64,000 nucleotides of DNA from Psychrobacter glacincola (GTDB lineage Bacteria > Pseudomonadota > Gammaproteobacteria > Pseudomonadales > Moraxellaceae). Location of the stretch: the NCBI RefSeq assembly GCF_904846075.1, contig NZ_CAJGZH010000001.1, forward strand, positions 1,240,001 through 1,304,000, in the 5' to 3' direction. The notes beneath the pieces are model-generated. The model did not search any database and was not told where the DNA came from. It saw only the letters and a program-made list of their open reading frames with translations. Positions 38,115 through 47,950 of this stretch are shown one piece after another. Numbering within the stretch: the first letter of the stretch is position 1; the number at the start of each line of letters is the position of its first letter. The position numbers and the translations under genes were made by a program.

Positions 38115-38387
38115 ATGAATCAATTTAATCCTCAAGATAAGGCTCAGAACGAGGCTTTAGCTGTGCATGCTGATCTACAAACGCAACAAGTCATTGATTT
38201 ACAGATGAGTATGGCGCATCTAGAGATGACAGTAGAGCGACTCGATGAGGTGATTGCGCGGCAAGATAAAGATATTCAGACATTACAACGACAGTTGCAG
38301 CTGATTTATAAACAAGTGGAAAGTCAGGATCCTGAAGGCGGCATTGCACCTTTTGATGTAATGGCAGAAAGACCCCCTCATTATTAA
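38115..38387 (+). CDS. slyX: SlyX family protein
   Basis: 90 residues from ATG 38115 (MNQFNPQDKAQ); the frame is open back to 37947 but upstream residues look non-coding. The core is a SlyX coiled coil: LQMSMAHLEMTVERLDEVIARQDKDIQTLQRQLQLIYKQ in outline, about residues 27-68, ending with the typical APFDVMAERPPHY, where PPHY is the family end signature. Function is not established. Confidence 0.9.
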   Translation: MNQFNPQDKAQNEALAVHADLQTQQVIDLQMSMAHLEMTVERLDEVIARQDKDIQTLQRQLQLIYKQVESQDPEGGIAPFDVMAERPPHY

Positions 38388-38451
38388 TATCTGCAAAAAC
38401 TAAATGGTTGAAAATTTATAACTATTATATCCGCATTGTGAAATACAGATA

Positions 38452-38475
38452 CTGTTCAGTCATAATCGGGAAATA
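38452..38475 (+). promoter_or_regulatory. Conserved upstream block of porin gene 1
   Basis: CAGTCATAATCGGGAAATAA lies about 140 bp before the start and recurs with two changes upstream of the second porin gene. A second shared block (AGTAGTAAAACAA ... GGACGTTTGGAGATACA) ends at the ribosome site of each. It may be promoter and activator site, or just the limit of an old duplication. Confidence 0.5.
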
Positions 38476-38593
38476 ATGTGTTTTTGCAGTTGTTTTAATG
38501 TTCGAAAATCATTACTATCCTCCACCTCGGATGCTGCTTGCTTATTAAAATTAAGTAAAGTAGTAAAACAATGCGGACGTTTGGAGATACATA

Positions 38594-39988
38594 ATGCGCG
38601 CAAATTTTCATTTGAAAACTCTCACAGTAGCTGTTGCTGCTCTTTCTATTGCTAGCGTTGCTAGTGCTGCTGGTCTTGATCGTTCAGGTCAAGATATCAC
38701 TGCATTCTTACAAGATGGCACCTACGCCGAATCTGTTTATACTTATATCGATGCCGATGTGAGTGGTAAAGACTTGTCAGGCAATAAGCTCAATGATATC
38801 GCAGAGTCTTATGATTTTTTCCGTTATGGTGTAAAAGCAGATATTAACGACACGTTTAGCATCGGTATTTTATATGATGAGCCTTTTGGTGCCGCCGCTG
38901 ATTATAACGGTCAAAACGATTTCGTTACCGACAGTGATCGTGACGCTATCATTCAAGACTTTACAAAAAACCCTAATATTACCGAAGCTTATGTCGATAA
39001 CGTATTAATACCACAATTGCAAGGGGCGCTTGCTCCAGGTAATCCAGGTGGTTTAACTGCTGAGCAGTTACAAGCCGCTCAAGGTCAGCTTATTGGTCTT
39101 GAAGCCGCTAAAGGTCTAGCAGCAGTAGCCGGCGAAGCGACGCAAGTAGAAGTACGTACTGAGAGCATTACTGGTATTCTTGGTGCTAAATTTGGCGCTA
39201 ACAAAGAGTTTCAAGCTTATGGTGGTCCAGTTGCTCAGCGCGTAAAGGCAGATGTAAAATTGCGCGGTGATGCATACAGTTCAGCCAAGGGTTATACCAC
39301 TCACATCAGTAATGACCAAGACTATGGCTGGATCGCTGGTATGGCTTATAGCAAGCCTGAAATTGCACTTAAAGCTGCTTTGACGTATCGCTCTGAAATC
39401 AAGCACAATGCAAAAGCTTTTGAGACTTTTCCAATTGCTACGGCTGCAGGTGCTACCGCTGGCCTAGCGTTGCCGACTACCAGACATTCTGATATTGAAA
39501 TCAACACACCAGAATCAGTCAACTTTGATTTCCAGACGGGTATCAATCCTACCATGCTAGCTACTGCGAAAGTCCGTTGGGTGCCTTGGAGTGATTTTGC
39601 TATCGTACCGTCACTATACAATGATGTCAGTAAAGTATCGACAAAAGATGATGAAGGCTTGGCATTAGTTAGTTACGATGAAGATCAATGGCAAGTTGAG
39701 CTAGGTCTCGCCAAGCGCATGACGCCAGCATTAGCAGTGACAGGTACTGTCGGTTGGGATAGTGGTGCTGGTAACCCTGTAACCTCGCTAGGCCCTATCG
39801 AAGGCTACTACAGTGCTGGTTTGGGTGCCAAGTACAATGTGACTGAAAACTGGGCAGTATCAGCTGGTGGTAAGTATCTATGGTTCGGTGATGCTAAAGG
39901 CCAAATTCCGACTAAAGCCGTGGTTAGTAACTTTGAAGACAACGATGGTTTTGCACTTGGCGTGAAGCTTTCTTACCAAGCAAACTAA
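38594..39988 (+). CDS. FadL-family outer membrane protein, copy 1
   Basis: 464 residues. Signal peptide of about 25 residues (LTVAVAALSIASVASA), then the FadL/OMPP1 hatch (AAGLDRSGQDITAFLQDGTYAE) and a beta-barrel ending in an aromatic-poor but alternating strand (FALGVKLSYQAN). Blocks SIGILYDEPFGAAADY and YYSAGLGAKYNVTENWAVSAGGKYLWFGDA are typical. The family passes long-chain fatty acids or other hydrophobic compounds through the outer membrane. Between about 120 and 180 lies an insert rich in Ala, Gln and Gly. GGAG precedes the ATG. It is followed by its own terminator. Confidence 0.92.
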   Translation: MRANFHLKTLTVAVAALSIASVASAAGLDRSGQDITAFLQDGTYAESVYTYIDADVSGKDLSGNKLNDIAESYDFFRYGVKADINDTFSIGILYDEPFGAAADYNGQNDFVTDSDRDAIIQDFTKNPNITEAYVDNVLIPQLQGALAPGNPGGLTAEQLQAAQGQLIGLEAAKGLAAVAGEATQVEVRTESITGILGAKFGANKEFQAYGGPVAQRVKADVKLRGDAYSSAKGYTTHISNDQDYGWIAGMAYSKPEIALKAALTYRSEIKHNAKAFETFPIATAAGATAGLALPTTRHSDIEINTPESVNFDFQTGINPTMLATAKVRWVPWSDFAIVPSLYNDVSKVSTKDDEGLALVSYDEDQWQVELGLAKRMTPALAVTGTVGWDSGAGNPVTSLGPIEGYYSAGLGAKYNVTENWAVSAGGKYLWFGDAKGQIPTKAVVSNFEDNDGFALGVKLSYQAN

Positions 39989-40033
39989 TGTGATGTGTCA
40001 TTTGCTAAGTTATAAATCCATAGTCTAAATAAT

Positions 40034-40063
40034 AAAAAGCGATCCTGATTGGGTCGCTTTTTT
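40034..40063 (+). terminator. Terminator after porin gene 1
   Basis: AAAAAGCGATCC pairs with GGGTCGCTTTTTT around TGATT, 45 bp after the stop. Confidence 0.92.
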
Positions 40064-40224
40064 ATGCCAGCGTGTTTAAGTTTAATAAAAGATTAGAGTG
40101 TTTTAGAATTATTAAGTTATAACAGATAAGTATCTGCCTGCTCTCTCTAATAAATACTGATAGCAATTTAAAAATTATGAGAATGAAAAACTAGATATTA
40201 ATTTTGTACGTGTATCTTATTTGT

Positions 40225-40250
40225 ACTGTCCAGTCATATTCGGGAAATAA
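40225..40250 (+). promoter_or_regulatory. Conserved upstream block of porin gene 2
   Basis: CAGTCATATTCGGGAAATAA, about 168 bp before the start, matches the block upstream of copy 1. The downstream shared block ends in GGACGTTTGGAGATACACA before the ATG. Apart from these blocks the 40064-40393 gap holds no gene. Confidence 0.5.
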
Positions 40251-40393
40251 AGCACTTTAATTGTTGTTTTAGTGTCAAAAAGGCATTAGTATTCATCTCA
40301 GGACACGACTTTTATAATCATAAAGTTATGCGCAGCAATGCTAAATATTGATTATTTAAGTAGTAAAACAACAAGGACGTTTGGAGATACACA

Positions 40394-41890
40394 ATGCGCA
40401 ATACTTTTCATTTAAAAACCCTTGCAGTAGCGATTGCCGCTTTTTCTGTAGCTAGCGTAACCAGTGCTGCTGGTCTTGACCGTTCAGGTCAGGATGTCAC
40501 AGCCTTCCTCCAAGATGGCACCTATGCTGAAGCTGTTTACACCTATATCGATGCTGATGTTAGTGGTTATGATAGCGCCAATAACGTTCCTACGAATAAC
40601 ACCTATGTTAGAGGTGATAAGACTGGCGATATCGCTGAGTATTATGACTTCTTTCGTTATGGTGTAAAAACAGATATCAATGAAACCTTTAGTGTTGGTG
40701 TCTTATATGATGAGCCCTTTGGCGCAGCAGCGAAATATACTGGTGATAACAATTTTGTGTCGAAAGGCGATATTAATGCCTCAATAACTCAGTTAACGGG
40801 TGGCCAGTTTGATGCCAACACTCTTGGCCCTGCAATTCAAGGTTTGACACAGCAGGCTCAAGCAGCAGGTGCTGAAGCGCAACGACTTGGACAATTAGCT
40901 GCAACAGCTACAGACCCTCAAGTCGCACAAGGTCTTGCACAACAAGCTCAAGCTCAAGCAGCAGCAGCGCAAGGTTTTGTGAATCAGGCCACTGGTCTCG
41001 GTACAGCAAATGCGATAGCACAAGCAGAAGCAGCTAATGCAGGAGAAAGTACTAACGTTGAAGTACGTAGTAATAGTCTGACAGCCATTCTTGGCGCAAA
41101 ATTTGGTGCCAATAAAGAGTTTCAAGTATACGGTGGTCCAGTCGCTCAGCGTATTGAGTCTGAAGTGAAATTACGAGGTTTGGCTTATGGTCCTGCTACT
41201 GGCTATACCTCACGTAACAGCCCTGATATGGATTATGGTTATATAGCCGGTATTGCTTATAGCAAACCTGAAATTGCCTTAAAAGCAGCACTGACCTATC
41301 GCTCTGAAATTGATCACAACATGAAAGTGGCTGAAACCTATCCTTTAGCTGGCGTTATAGCTGGTGATCCAGCTGCAGCCAATCGCACTAGTAATATGGA
41401 AATTACTACTCCTAAATCCGTAAACTTTGATTTTCAAACCGGTATTAATCCAACGACGTTAGCAACTGCAAAAGTGCGCTGGGTACCTTGGGGTGACTTT
41501 AAGATTACGCCGCCACTATATAATGAGGTTAGTAAAAGATCTTATGGACCTGATGGTTTGAACTTGGTTGAGTACGAAGAGGATCAATGGCAAGTAGAGC
41601 TTGGTCTAGCCAAGCGTGTTGCGCCAGCACTTGCAATTAGTGGTACCGTTGGTTGGGATAGTGGTGCTGGTAACCCTGTCACTTCGTTAGGTCCTATTGA
41701 AGGCTATTACAGTGCTGGTTTAGGTGCAAAGTATAACGTGACAGAAAACTGGGCAGTATCAGCAGGTGGCAAATACCTATGGTTTGGCGATGCCCAAGGT
41801 GTGTTGCCAAGTGACAAAATTGTTGGTGACTTTCAAGACAATGATGGATATATCTTCGGTGTGAAGTTGTCTTACCAAGACACTAAATAA
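40394..41890 (+). CDS. FadL-family outer membrane protein, copy 2
   Basis: 498 residues, tandem paralogue of the preceding gene. Signal peptide (AVAIAAFSVASVTSA) and hatch AAGLDRSGQDVTAFLQDG are nearly the same; the last third (GTVGWDSGAGNPVTSLGP onward) is almost identical. The two differ most at about 120-225, where this one has a long Ala/Gln-rich run (QQAQAAGAEAQRL, QQAQAQAAAAQGF) likely to be helical. That region would sit on the extracellular or hatch side. Hydrophobic substrate uptake is the family role; ligand unknown. It has its own start region and terminator. Confidence 0.92.
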   Translation: MRNTFHLKTLAVAIAAFSVASVTSAAGLDRSGQDVTAFLQDGTYAEAVYTYIDADVSGYDSANNVPTNNTYVRGDKTGDIAEYYDFFRYGVKTDINETFSVGVLYDEPFGAAAKYTGDNNFVSKGDINASITQLTGGQFDANTLGPAIQGLTQQAQAAGAEAQRLGQLAATATDPQVAQGLAQQAQAQAAAAQGFVNQATGLGTANAIAQAEAANAGESTNVEVRSNSLTAILGAKFGANKEFQVYGGPVAQRIESEVKLRGLAYGPATGYTSRNSPDMDYGYIAGIAYSKPEIALKAALTYRSEIDHNMKVAETYPLAGVIAGDPAAANRTSNMEITTPKSVNFDFQTGINPTTLATAKVRWVPWGDFKITPPLYNEVSKRSYGPDGLNLVEYEEDQWQVELGLAKRVAPALAISGTVGWDSGAGNPVTSLGPIEGYYSAGLGAKYNVTENWAVSAGGKYLWFGDAQGVLPSDKIVGDFQDNDGYIFGVKLSYQDTK

Positions 41891-41915
41891 TACGCATATT
41901 TAGCAGTATCAATAC

Positions 41916-41946
41916 AAAAAAGCGATCCATGATGGGTCGCTTTTTT
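41916..41946 (+). terminator. Terminator after porin gene 2
   Basis: AAAAAAGCGATCC pairs with GGGTCGCTTTTTT around ATGAT, 26 bp after the stop; close copy of the first porin's terminator. Confidence 0.92.
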
Positions 41947-42611
41947 ATCGGTGTTCGAAATAGAAATTGATATAAAAGAACATTAAATCAACGACTCTAA
42001 AGGTTTTTAGCGTCATAAAGTGTGCATAAAGGTTTTTAGCAAAATAATAAATTTATTTGACAGCTTTTTTAGACGATGTCTAAGACGGCAGTGATTGGTT
42101 TCTTGCCCGCAATTAAACGATATTTGCCTCAAACATAAGCCACAACATCATTGAGTTATTACGATCATAAGTATACTTCAGCTGAAATATACGCTTCTTG
42201 AAACGCACTTAAGTCCAAGACTCATTGACCTCTCAGCGCTAATAGTATCTTTTCTTATAGATGATCTTATATATCGATGACCCTATGGTGCTCGGTATTG
42301 TGCCAGCGCTAATGGATATCATAACCGCCATATCTCTAACTCTTTAGCCTCGCTGAGGTAGTTCTGCTTATCCATTTATCTTTGATATTTGAGGTGCATT
42401 ATAAATTTATTCAGTAGTATATCTTACACTAACAAGTTAGATGATTAATGACATAGCATAAGTGGCTACAAGCGTGATGATTGAGTGAAAAGTTAACACC
42501 TGAATTATGAAATGTTATAGCGCTATTAGCTAAGTATGAGATCTCTAATAGAAATAACCATAGCTTACTTATGTACCAATGTCCTAGGTATTATATTTAA
42601 TAGTCATCAAT
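41947..42611. other. 665-bp gap without a gene
   Basis: AT-rich and full of stops in all frames. The 14-mer TAAAGGTTTTTAGC occurs twice (41998-42011 and 42027-42040). Nothing else is recognised; it may be a decayed gene or hold a small RNA. Confidence 0.5.
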
Positions 42612-42644
42612 AAAAAACCTCGCCAATGATGGCGAGGGTTTTTT
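42612..42644 (-). terminator. putP terminator
   Basis: CCTCGCC pairs with GGCGAGG around AATGAT, flanked by A- and T-runs, 24 bp after the putP stop; works on both strands. Confidence 0.9.
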
Positions 42645-42668
42645 ATAGTGATAATTATATCGATAAGC

Positions 42669-44168
42669 TTATTTATTTAAATTGAGTTCCATTTCTTTAA
42701 ATTTCGCAGTAACAGAGGCTTTTGGACCGCCTGTCATGATACTTACCGCAAAAATGGCGATTGTACTTAAGATAAAGCCGGGAACGATAGCATATAACCA
42801 GCTATTGAGTGCCATGCCGTTCATCTGGAAAGGACCATAAATCCATAGAATAACCGTCAATGCACCGACCACCATACCAGCAACTGCACCATTACGGTTC
42901 ATACCGCGCCAGATTAGGCTGAAAATAACCAACGGTCCAAATGCTGCACCAAACCCTGCCCAAGCGTTAGAAACCAAATTCAATACTGAGCTTTCTGGAT
43001 TAGACGCCAGTAAAATGGCAACAACGGCGACAATGATTACGGAAATGCGGCCGACCAATACTTGACGCGCCTCAGGTGCATCTTGATCAAAAAACAACTT
43101 ATAGACATCTTTAGTTAACGAGCTTGATACCACCAATAGCTGTGATGAGATGGTACTCATAATCGCAGCTAAAATTGCAGCTAATAAGAAGCCTGAAACC
43201 AATGGATGGAATAAAAACTGCGTAAATACTAAAAAGATGGTCTCAGGATCATCTAAAGTCATCGCTGTCTTTTGCACATACGCACGACCAGCAAAACCTG
43301 TCATCAGTGCCCCAATAAGGCTGACAATCATCCAGCTCATACCGATGTTACGGGCAGTAGGGACATCTTTGACTGAGCGAATGGCCATAAAACGTACAAT
43401 GATGTGTGGCTGACCAAAATAACCTAAACCCCATGCCATCAATGACACAATGCCAAGGATACTCATACCATTAGTAATGTTAAGCAAGCTTGGATCGATA
43501 TTTCTAACCGCTTGTGTGGTGGCTGAAATACCACCCAGATCAGTGAAAGCGACGACAGGAACAATGACCATCGCAAACAGCATGATGATACCCTGTACAA
43601 AGTCAGTCATCGAAACGGCTAAGAAACCACCGAATAACGTATAAGCAACGACAACGCCAGCGGTGACCCATAGACCAGTGCTATAAGAAAGATTCAGTGA
43701 GCTTTCGAAGAGTTTACCACCGCCTACTAGGCTTGCAGCTGTATAAACCGTGAAGAATAAAATGATAACCACGGCTGAGATAACACGTAGCATGTGCGAC
43801 TTATCTTCGAAGCGGTTGGCGAAATAATCGGGTAGAGTGATGGCATTGTCAGCCACTTCGGTATAAACGCGAAGACGCGGTGCCACGATAAGGTAGTTTA
43901 AAAATGCACCAAGTGTCAAACCAAGTGCGATCCATATACTCACGACACCGTCAGCATACATATAGCCGGGCAAGCCAAGTAGTAACCAACCTGACATATC
44001 TGATGCACCTGCCGATAGTGCAGTGACTGCTGGACCTAAACTGCGTCCTCCTAACATATAGCCTTCAGTATCATTGGCTTGCTTAAAGTAAGCGTAAATG
44101 CCAATACCAATCATCACTAAAAAATAGGCGCCAAGTGATACCAGCACGCCACTAGAAACTCCGTTCAT
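42669..44168 (-). CDS. putP: Sodium/proline symporter PutP
   Basis: 499 residues with about 13 membrane segments, of the SSS (LeuT-fold) family. Signatures GRSLGPAVTALSAGASDMSGWLLLG (TM2 sodium site, Ser/Ser/Asp), GLGYFGQPHIIVRFMAI (family motif) and STISSQLLVVSSSLTKD (TM9) mark PutP. It imports proline with Na+, as nutrient or osmolyte. No putA lies in the window. Start ATG 44168; only a weak ribosome site (AAGGACAATT) upstream. Confidence 0.96.
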   Translation of the reverse strand: MNGVSSGVLVSLGAYFLVMIGIGIYAYFKQANDTEGYMLGGRSLGPAVTALSAGASDMSGWLLLGLPGYMYADGVVSIWIALGLTLGAFLNYLIVAPRLRVYTEVADNAITLPDYFANRFEDKSHMLRVISAVVIILFFTVYTAASLVGGGKLFESSLNLSYSTGLWVTAGVVVAYTLFGGFLAVSMTDFVQGIIMLFAMVIVPVVAFTDLGGISATTQAVRNIDPSLLNITNGMSILGIVSLMAWGLGYFGQPHIIVRFMAIRSVKDVPTARNIGMSWMIVSLIGALMTGFAGRAYVQKTAMTLDDPETIFLVFTQFLFHPLVSGFLLAAILAAIMSTISSQLLVVSSSLTKDVYKLFFDQDAPEARQVLVGRISVIIVAVVAILLASNPESSVLNLVSNAWAGFGAAFGPLVIFSLIWRGMNRNGAVAGMVVGALTVILWIYGPFQMNGMALNSWLYAIVPGFILSTIAIFAVSIMTGGPKASVTAKFKEMELNLNK

Positions 44169-44645
44169 ATAAATTGTCCTTAACCAACATGGTTGGCGGT
44201 AATTATTTTAACTATAAAGATTAAGTGTTATAGGACGATGTCCCAAACAATATCTAAAGACGAAAAAAGCCATTAAGTAGGACATAATGGCTTTTATTCA
44301 ATATCTGCTGTTAGTTTTATATGATTGATGCTGTTCTAGGGCTAATATGAATTCGCAGTGCTTAGAGATCAATAAGAATGTCATATTAAATAATATCGAT
44401 TGCTCGCATTTGCGACTCATTTATCAGTATCGGCCACCTATATAACCAATCATTTAAAACCATTAAACCTACTGTTAACCATCATATATTACTCGAAGTG
44501 TTCAATATATGACTATCAGTGTTCTTATAGTAAATTTTTGTTATAAAAACAACATCAAGCGTATTATAACGCATGAGGGTCATAAATGCGAATAGCGTGC
44601 TTTTTAGATTCCATAGCACGCTCTAATCCTCATTTAGCGGGAGTC
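44169..44645. other. 477-bp gap between putP and the LysR gene, with a hairpin
   Basis: AAAGCCATTA (44267-44276) pairs with TAATGGCTTT (44285-44294) between A- and T-runs, a terminator-like structure that would stop transcripts from the LysR gene before putP. The rest is very AT-rich and presumably holds the putP promoter. No gene. Confidence 0.6.
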
Positions 44646-45518
44646 TTATTCAATAGGCGCTAACAAGTCTAACAAAGCAGTAACGCTGCTAGATTGCGTC
44701 AATTTCGGATTGATAACCACACCCAAATAGCGTTGTAACTCTATATTATCTGCCATATCGATACGTTCTAAATCCTGACTGATCATGGTTTGCGGTAATA
44801 CAGACCATCCCAGACCAACAGAAACCAGCATGCGAATAGACTCAAGAGGATTGGTGCTCATCGTGGCATAAGGTTTCAGATTGTGCTTGGCGAATTCAGC
44901 TAAGGTAATTTGACTGGTAAAGGTGTTGGCAGACGGTAAAATAGCAGGATAGCGCGCCAATTGCTCTAGTGTCACATTAGATTTGGTCGCTAAAGGCGAT
45001 AGCGTACCTGTCATAAAGTAAAGAGGGTCTGACCATAGCGTATGATAGGTCAAGCGCTTATCATAAACGGGCGGCAATGTTAAAAATGCTAATGATAAAT
45101 CGCCATCGAGCACGGCTTTGTGCGCTTTTTCTGAATCGACGAAATGTACTTCTAGTTGTACGGCAGGATAAGCTTGGATAAAATGCTTAAGTACAGGCGC
45201 TAAATGGTGCAAGCCAATATGATGACTGGTGCCGATCACTAATTTGCCAGATACGATATGCTGAGAGTGTTGCAGATTAATCTTAAAATTCTCATAATCT
45301 TCTAGCCAACGCTTGGCGTGCGGCAGCATTTCATTGGCTGCTTGGGTCGGTACAATGCCGCGTCCCACCGTATCAAACAAAGTAATGTTGAATTCATCTT
45401 CCAAATTTTTGATGCGTTTACTGACGGCAGGCTGTGTGATAAACAGTTTTTCTGCGGCACCTGAGATGCTGCCAGTGTGCATAACGGTAACGAATGTCGT
45501 CAAGTTTGTGGTGTTCAA
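44646..45518 (-). CDS. LysR-family transcriptional regulator
   Basis: 290 residues if started at TTG 45518, where AAGGA lies 7 bases upstream and the protein begins as usual for the family; the frame runs up to ATG 45608, which gives 30 more residues of odd composition. The helix-turn-helix is at about 3-62 (VMHTGSISGAAEKLFITQPAVSKRI), followed by the linker helix and a two-lobe effector domain (GKLVIGTSHHIGLHHLAPVL, VGLGWSVLPQ). It is divergent from leuC and separated by 476 bp, so it probably controls leu genes, as LysR members often do with the neighbouring operon. Effector unknown. Confidence 0.88.
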   Translation of the reverse strand: MNTTNLTTFVTVMHTGSISGAAEKLFITQPAVSKRIKNLEDEFNITLFDTVGRGIVPTQAANEMLPHAKRWLEDYENFKINLQHSQHIVSGKLVIGTSHHIGLHHLAPVLKHFIQAYPAVQLEVHFVDSEKAHKAVLDGDLSLAFLTLPPVYDKRLTYHTLWSDPLYFMTGTLSPLATKSNVTLEQLARYPAILPSANTFTSQITLAEFAKHNLKPYATMSTNPLESIRMLVSVGLGWSVLPQTMISQDLERIDMADNIELQRYLGVVINPKLTQSSSVTALLDLLAPIE

Positions 45519-45841
45519 ACGGATGTCCTTAGCTACTTTGCGAGCTATAAATAAAAGTTGGCTGACCCAATCACAATGTATTAGAAATAAAAGTTTGCGT
45601 CTGGGCAAAAATCATCAATTATTATTATAGGATTAGCCTGCTATAATCACAAGACATCAAGACGTATTGTGACATATTTATTCTATTAAATTGACTATTT
45701 GCAGCTCATCGCACGTTTTAAGTGCTGATAATGGTCATCAATGTAAAATCGCCAATATAAAAATATCGATTTTGATACAAGCGCTGCTGACGATGCCGCT
45801 GATGATAAAGTATCGCGACGTATAAAATTTTTACCATAGGC

Positions 45842-45948
45842 TATAGTCGAGTCAATTTAAAAGTAGTACAAGGCAACCGAGTGTAGATGTATATGAAATA
45901 CTTCAAGCGAGGTTAACGCAGTAATACTTTTATAGTGGAATGACTATA
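45842..45948. repeat. 107-bp imperfect inverted-repeat element upstream of leuC
   Basis: The ends TATAGTC and GACTATA face each other. The left arm then shows TAAAAGTAGTAC and AACC, mirrored on the right by TAAAAGTATTAC and AACC. The stretch could fold into one long hairpin. Only one copy is in the window. It resembles a small dispersed intergenic element; it lies in the lysR-leuC promoter region, 46 bp before leuC, so it may carry or displace regulatory sites. Confidence 0.5.
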
Positions 45949-45994
45949 AGCAAGTAAAAAAACCAGTAATTAGCAACCAATAAAGGATAGCAAC

Positions 45995-47413
45995 ATGGCA
46001 GGTCAAACGTTATATGACAAACTTTGGAATGCTCACGAAGTCACCAAGCGTGACGATGGTTCGAGCCTGATTTATATCGACCGCCATCTGTTGCATGAAG
46101 TGACCAGTCCGCAAGCATTTGAAGGCTTGGAGCTGGCCAATAGAGCACCGTGGCGCCTGTCGGCTAACATCGCCAGTCCTGACCATAACGTACCTACAGT
46201 CACTAAAGAGCGTTTAGAAGGCGTGCCTGGTATCAAAGACAAGGTATCACGCTTGCAGGTAGTGACATTGGATGAAAATTGCGCCAAATTTGATATCGCT
46301 GAGTTTACGATTAATGATGCTCGTCAAGGCATTTTACACGTCGTTGGCCCTGAGCAAGGTTTGGTGTTACCGGGTATGACGGTTGTTTGTGGTGATTCGC
46401 ATACTGCTACTCATGGCGCGCTGGGCTGCTTAGCGCACGGTATCGGCACATCAGAGGTTGAGCATGTATTGGCAACTCAGTGCTTGATTCAGAAAAAATC
46501 AAAAAATATGCAAATTCGTGTCACTGGTAAGCTTGGTGCTGGCGTGACCTCAAAAGACGTGGTATTGGCTATTATCGCCAAAATTGGCACGGCTGGCGGG
46601 ACAGGCCATGCTATCGAATTTGCTGGGCAAGTATTTGAAGACATGAGTATGGAAGGTCGCATGACCGTTTGTAACATGGCGATCGAAGCGGGTGCTCGCG
46701 TGGGTATGGTTGCGGTCGATGACACAACCATCGAGTACGTCAAAGGTCGTCCTTATGCGCCAACCTCTGAGCAATGGGCGCAAGCGGAATCTTACTGGCG
46801 TACCTTATATTCAGATGATGACGCTGTATTTGATACTGTTGTTGAGTTGGATGGTAGCAAGATTGCGCCGCAGGTTTCTTGGGGCACCTCACCTGAAATG
46901 GTGGTTGATATTACTCAATCGGTACCAACGCCTGACCAAGCACTTGATGAAGCGCAAGAAGAGGGCTGGTTACGCGCTTACACCTATATGGGTTTAGACG
47001 CTGGGCAAAAAATTACGGATATCCAGCTTGATCGCATTTTTATTGGTTCATGTACCAACTCGCGTATCGAAGATTTGCGTGATGCCGCCGCAGTCATTAA
47101 AGGTCGTAAAGTCGCGGACAATATCAAAGAAGCCATCGTTGTGGCAGGTTCTGGGCAAGTGAAATTGCAGGCTGAAGCAGAAGGCTTAGATGCCTTGTTT
47201 ACTGAGGCGGGTTTTGAGTGGCGTGAGCCGGGTTGTTCGATGTGTCTTGCCATGAATGCTGATAAGCTTGAGCCACAAGAGCATTGTGCTTCAACGTCTA
47301 ACCGTAACTTTGAAGGTCGTCAGGGCAATGGTGGTCGTACGCATTTGGTCAGCCCAGCAATGGCAGCAGCAGCAGCATTGGCCGGTCACTTTGTCGATGT
47401 GCGGACGTTTTAG
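45995..47413 (+). CDS. leuC: 3-isopropylmalate dehydratase large subunit
   Basis: 472 residues. With LeuD it isomerises 2- to 3-isopropylmalate, the second step of leucine synthesis. Aconitase signatures are visible: [15 protein letters not shown], the first cluster Cys in [13 protein letters not shown], the other two in GCSMCLAMN, and [11 protein letters not shown]. Normal length. AAAGGATAGCA precedes the ATG. The small subunit follows after an unrelated secreted-protein gene. Confidence 0.98.
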   Translation: MAGQTLYDKLWNAHEVTKRDDGSSLIYIDRHLLHEVTSPQAFEGLELANRAPWRLSANIASPDHNVPTVTKERLEGVPGIKDKVSRLQVVTLDENCAKFDIAEFTINDARQGILHVVGPEQGLVLPGMTVVCGDSHTATHGALGCLAHGIGTSEVEHVLATQCLIQKKSKNMQIRVTGKLGAGVTSKDVVLAIIAKIGTAGGTGHAIEFAGQVFEDMSMEGRMTVCNMAIEAGARVGMVAVDDTTIEYVKGRPYAPTSEQWAQAESYWRTLYSDDDAVFDTVVELDGSKIAPQVSWGTSPEMVVDITQSVPTPDQALDEAQEEGWLRAYTYMGLDAGQKITDIQLDRIFIGSCTNSRIEDLRDAAAVIKGRKVADNIKEAIVVAGSGQVKLQAEAEGLDALFTEAGFEWREPGCSMCLAMNADKLEPQEHCASTSNRNFEGRQGNGGRTHLVSPAMAAAAALAGHFVDVRTF

Positions 47414-47438
47414 CTTTGCATTTCTATAGAGCATAAAA

Positions 47439-47903
47439 ATGAAAATGCTGTTTGTTTTATTTTGTTTATTGGGTAGCTCTCAGCTAGCGATGGCTCGTGA
47501 TTACTGTAATGGAAGATTTGCCTATTGTGTCGATGTGCCAAATCAATTGACATGGTTGCCTGAGGCAGATAATGGTGATGGTCGTCATTTTAAGTTACCC
47601 AATTCTAATGCCACTATTTTGGTCTTTGGGAGTAATACACCAACTGTTTTCTTTTATACAGATAGTGATTATCTAAAAGAGAAGCAGCATCGATATAAAA
47701 CAGGCATGACAGTTACTTACGAGCTGTTAAAAGATAAAACCTATACAGCAAGCGGCTATAGAAAAGACGGTCAAGTTTTCTATCATGTTATTAAAGTTAA
47801 GGATGGTCAGGAAGCAGTATTACATCTGAACTATCCTGAAAGTGAAAAAACTAAAATGACAAGTATTGTTAAACAAATGGCACGCTCTTTTAAGATTCAT
47901 TAG
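47439..47903 (+). CDS. Small secreted protein of unknown function between leuC and leuD
   Basis: 154 residues (or 152 from the second Met). A signal peptide of about 19 residues (LFVLFCLLGSSQLAMA) gives a mature protein of about 135 starting RDYCNGRFAYCVDVP; the two Cys could form a disulfide. The rest is polar with Tyr-rich beta-like segments and ends VKQMARSFKIH. No family recognised. It starts 25 bp after leuC and stops 47 bp before leuD, so it must be co-transcribed with them. No link to leucine synthesis is evident. Confidence 0.8.
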   Translation: MKMLFVLFCLLGSSQLAMARDYCNGRFAYCVDVPNQLTWLPEADNGDGRHFKLPNSNATILVFGSNTPTVFFYTDSDYLKEKQHRYKTGMTVTYELLKDKTYTASGYRKDGQVFYHVIKVKDGQEAVLHLNYPESEKTKMTSIVKQMARSFKIH

Positions 47904-47950
47904 ACCGTCAAAAAAATTTACGTTAGTAATCGATATTTTAAGGAAAACTC

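Noticed and set aside
45600..45994. Leucine attenuator peptide before leuC
   Set aside because: No short ORF with a run of Leu codons followed by a terminator was found; control by the divergent LysR protein is more likely.
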